Origin: PSRF01 sp051000815
GTDB lineage: Bacteria > Acidobacteriota > Blastocatellia > Pyrinomonadales > Pyrinomonadaceae
DNA length: 64,000 nucleotides
Direction of reading: 5' to 3'
NCBI GenBank assembly: GCA_051000815.1
Contig: JBPCNX010000006.1
Span: 1 to 64,000, forward strand
Part shown: piece after piece, positions 62,402 to 64,000 of the stretch
Layout of the letters: each line of letters starts with the position of its first letter
Position numbering within the stretch: position 1 is the stretch's first letter
The notes under the pieces: model-generated
What the model was told of the DNA's origin: nothing
Database searches by the model: none
What the model saw: the letters and a program-made list of their open reading frames with translations, nothing else
Made by a program: the position numbers and the translations under genes

Positions 62402-62416
62402 AATTCGTTTCCTTGC

Positions 62417-62436
62417 GGGCCGGATCGATCCGGCCC
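62417..62436. promoter_or_regulatory. Perfect 20-bp palindrome upstream of the small membrane gene
   Basis: GGGCCGGATCGATCCGGCCC is an exact palindrome, with its proximal end 15 nt upstream of the 62401 start codon, between it and the hemerythrin gene stop. It could be a dimer-binding operator or a hairpin in the leader; nothing further distinguishes these. Confidence 0.5.
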
Positions 62437-62480
62437 TTCAGATCGGTTTAAATACTAATGAGTCGACGTCAGAAGCCGAA

Positions 62481-62933
62481 TCAACGGGCGCCTGCAGCCT
62501 TCTGTTTGCCTTTCGCCTCTTCAAGCCGGGCTCCCAGAGTTTCAAGTTCATCCTCGCTCAAAACCTTGCGGGCTTTTTTGAACATCTCGCCTTCTTCCTC
62601 TTCAACATGGTGTTCGACATTTTCTTTAAGCACGGTAAACTTCGCGGTCCACTCTTCGGTTTCCTTGGATTCAGATTCAAGTTCACCAAGGAGTTGCTTT
62701 ACGAGACGATGTTCCTCGTAGGCCTCAAGGGTGATCTCATGGGTTGGATCGGCTTTTTCGAGGACCGGGTAGAGAATGGTCTCCTCGATCATCGCATGGA
62801 TATCAAGTTCAGTTTTGAGTTGTGTGAATAACTCGTCTCGTGTTTTAATTGCCCGCTCTGTCGTGCCGTCGATTTTTTCCATTAGTCCGGCAACCGTTTT
62901 ATGGTCGTTTTTTAGCAATGTAAAAGCATCCAT
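62481..62933 (-). CDS. Hemerythrin HHE-domain protein
   Basis: A 150-residue four-helix protein predicted to bind a di-iron site for oxygen or nitric-oxide sensing or repair. The likely ligands are His in NDHKTVAGLMEKID, HAMIEETILYPVLEKADP, EEHRLVKQLLGELE and ENVEHHVEEEEGEMFKKARK. The C-terminus is a charged helix. The ATG at 62933 is preceded by AGGAGGAAAAG. It is single, with the hairpin array about 180 nt upstream. Confidence 0.92.
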   Translation of the reverse strand: MDAFTLLKNDHKTVAGLMEKIDGTTERAIKTRDELFTQLKTELDIHAMIEETILYPVLEKADPTHEITLEAYEEHRLVKQLLGELESESKETEEWTAKFTVLKENVEHHVEEEEGEMFKKARKVLSEDELETLGARLEEAKGKQKAAGAR

Positions 62934-63112
62934 TGGTCCGCTTTTCCTCCTCTGAAATCTCCTTGAATCGAACGATATTGGAACACCGCAATACCTTCAG
63001 GCTCAGCGGAGCAACATTGATGCCATTCCGTCTTCTGTATCTTCTTGTGACTTTGTGTGAGAAGGCGAATGCCTCTTGAACGCTTGGAATAAAATCGTGC
63101 GACCAGAACCTT

Positions 63113-63337
63113 GCCCGACTTCATCGGGCTAGCCCGAAGGGCGGCTAGGCCAGCGCTTATGGCGCTGGTTTAGTCGAGCCTAAAGATCTGATCAGCACGC
63201 TTTAGCGTGCTTACAGTCCGGCTCAAAAATAATTCATTGAAGGCCGTTGAAACGGCCTGGAAAATATTTCGGCAGCTTGAACCAGCCGTAAAACGGCTGG
63301 CCTAATCGCCCGTACGGGCCAGCCGCATGAATGCGGC
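63113..63337. repeat. Array of eight short hairpins
   Basis: A gene-free block holds eight stem-loops in 225 nt: 63113-63129; CGGGCTAGCCCG (63125-63136); CCAGCGC/GCGCTGG (63150-63168); AGCACGC-TTTA-GCGTGCT (63194-63211); AGGCCGTT-GA-AACGGCCT (63241-63258); CCAGCCGT/ACGGCTGG (63282-63300); GCCCGTACGGGC (63308-63319); and GCCGCAT-GA-ATGCGGC (63322-63337). Stem sequences differ but size is alike. The block lies between hemerythrin and the topoisomerase. It may be a structured RNA or a REP cluster; no promoter is evident. Confidence 0.8.
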
Positions 63338-63381
63338 AAACAGAGAAAGCCCGGTCTGGTTGCAAAGGGGGGCGGCCACCT

Positions 63382-63478
63382 AGTTCCGCTCCTACGATGC
63401 GGACACGGAGTTCCGTCTCTACGATGCGGACACGGAGTTCCGCCCCTAGGATGCGGACACGAGTTCCGCCGCTACGAT
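63382..63478. repeat. 27-nt tandem repeat, about 3.6 copies
   Basis: The unit AGTTCCGTCTCTACGATGCG followed by GACACGG is repeated at 63382-63408, 63409-63435, 63436-63461 (26 nt) and 63462-63478 (partial), with a few substitutions. There are no unique spacers, so it is not CRISPR. It lies between the hairpin array and the topoisomerase gene end, and no reading frame uses it convincingly. Confidence 0.85.
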
Positions 63479-63510
63479 ATAGTCCGTAACCAGGTAGTGA
63501 GATGCAGCGA

Positions 63511-64000
63511 TCACCTCTGCGCTGACTGTTTGAGAAACTTGAGCAACGCCTTTTCGCCAGCGTGCAGCTTGCGGCCCCGGTAGGCAACAAAGTGTTCGAG
63601 CGTTTCGAAGTGGCCTTCAATTATTTTCCCGCGTTCGAAGCTGTTAATAATCGTAGGACAGATGTAAGAGCTGCGACAAACGGCGGGTGTGTTCCCCAGC
63701 ATCTCAGCCGTCTCTTTGATAGCCGCGACCACCTTTCGCCGGCGCGCCGGTAACTTCTCCTCGATGTCGGTGCCGGTTCGCGCGAGGGCGCAGGCACAGA
63801 TGATGGTTCCCGCCCAGGTGCGGAAATCTTTAGCGCTGAACTTCTCGCCCATTGTCTCCTTGATGTACTCGTTAATATGACGATTGGTGACGTTTACAAA
63901 TTCTCCATTGCCATTCTGGTACTTGAACACCTCTTTACCCCGGGCTTTGAGCAGACCTCTGATTACTTTGGCCACCTGGCGATCCTTCAATTGTCGTTGC
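63511..64000 (-). CDS. DNA topoisomerase IB, C-terminal part (runs off the window)
   Basis: The last about 163 residues of a poxvirus-type topoisomerase IB, which relaxes supercoils via a 3'-phosphotyrosyl link. Visible are VTNRHINEYIKETMGEKFSA, the active-site KDFRTWAGT and the tyrosine in TPAVCRSSYICPTIINSFER, the expected catalytic Tyr position. The frame is open to the window edge, so the N-terminal part and true start are outside. The family is known from various bacteria, where its role is not fully clear. A short tail of about 45 residues follows the Tyr. Confidence 0.9.
   Translation of the reverse strand, partial: QRQLKDRQVAKVIRGLLKARGKEVFKYQNGNGEFVNVTNRHINEYIKETMGEKFSAKDFRTWAGTIICACALARTGTDIEEKLPARRRKVVAAIKETAEMLGNTPAVCRSSYICPTIINSFERGKIIEGHFETLEHFVAYRGRKLHAGEKALLKFLKQSAQR

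Noticed and set aside
63382..63478. 27-nt repeats as a small CRISPR array
   Set aside because: Copies are adjacent with no spacers.
63234..63620. Minus-strand frame across the hairpin array and 27-nt repeats
   Set aside because: It overlaps the topoisomerase gene in another frame and translates the tandem repeat.

Overview
The window looks like a chromosomal segment of a Gram-negative, non-model soil or freshwater bacterium, most likely Acidobacteriota of the class Blastocatellia (inference; no rRNA or marker phylogeny is available here). Reasons: lipid A/Kdo genes (kdsD, lpxC), an RND efflux pump and a DUF5916 outer-membrane barrel indicate an outer membrane. An AroD-AroE fusion, a hemE-hemH-hemG heme operon, several DUF4097 proteins, bactofilin, a PknB-type kinase and many small DUF proteins fit that lineage. 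Base composition is moderately high GC and gene density is high. There is no phage, plasmid, integrase, transposase or CRISPR array.

Layout: 1-3.2 kb, repeats, then kdsD, an exported protein and lpxC (envelope). 3.6-8.3 kb, polA and an orphan membrane histidine kinase. 8.3-11.5 kb, hemL and a Ser/Thr kinase on the minus strand. 11.9-18.9 kb, a minus-strand run of small and housekeeping genes (GNAT, a frameshifted SnoaL-like gene, LysM, RqcH-type NFACT, RDD, DUF2203, NYN, lipoprotein). 19-27.8 kb, a plus-strand run (zinc-ribbon protein, rlmB, aroDE, ThiF/MoeB, a large exported propeller-like protein, small exported proteins). 27.8-33 kb, a broken GYF gene, tRNA-Val(CAC), bactofilin, a lone type IV pilin-like gene, MoxR-DUF58 and a DUF4440 protein. 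33.1-36.9 kb, the minus-strand hemE-hemH-hemG operon. 37-46 kb, an ECF sigma/anti-sigma pair followed by envelope genes (DUF4097, a membrane-anchored unknown, a double DUF4097, DUF5916). 46.6-51.3 kb, an RND adaptor and pump. 51.4-54.3 kb, an active/inactive pair of M16 peptidases. 54.6-58 kb, small genes including pyrE and a truncated nicotinamidase. 58.2-62.2 kb, pgi-gnd-pgl (glucose-6-phosphate and oxidative pentose-phosphate steps; zwf is absent). 62.3-64 kb, a 40-residue membrane protein, hemerythrin, a hairpin array and the C-terminal part of a type IB topoisomerase.

The most unusual content is intergenic. At nine places an array of degenerate 7-10 nt words begins at, or within a few bases of, the stop codon of the preceding gene (kdsD, the 1499 gene, the histidine kinase, the Ser/Thr kinase, moxR, hemE, the RND adaptor, the RND pump, gnd). 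The word differs between loci (for example GGGGAAC, GGATGAG, TACTTGG). Most arrays continue into their own reverse complement and so could form long hairpins. Several overlap coding ends: the HemL C-terminus, the HemH N-terminus, the DUF58 N-terminus and the end of the truncated nicotinamidase. They recall the short tandemly repeated repetitive (STRR) sequences of filamentous cyanobacteria, but the placement at stop codons is a pattern I do not know to be described. A second repeat class comprises REP/MITE-like palindromic elements (113-236, 3397-3510, 11666-11866, 18930-19000, 46158-46482, 54391-54516) and an eight-hairpin array at 63113-63337.
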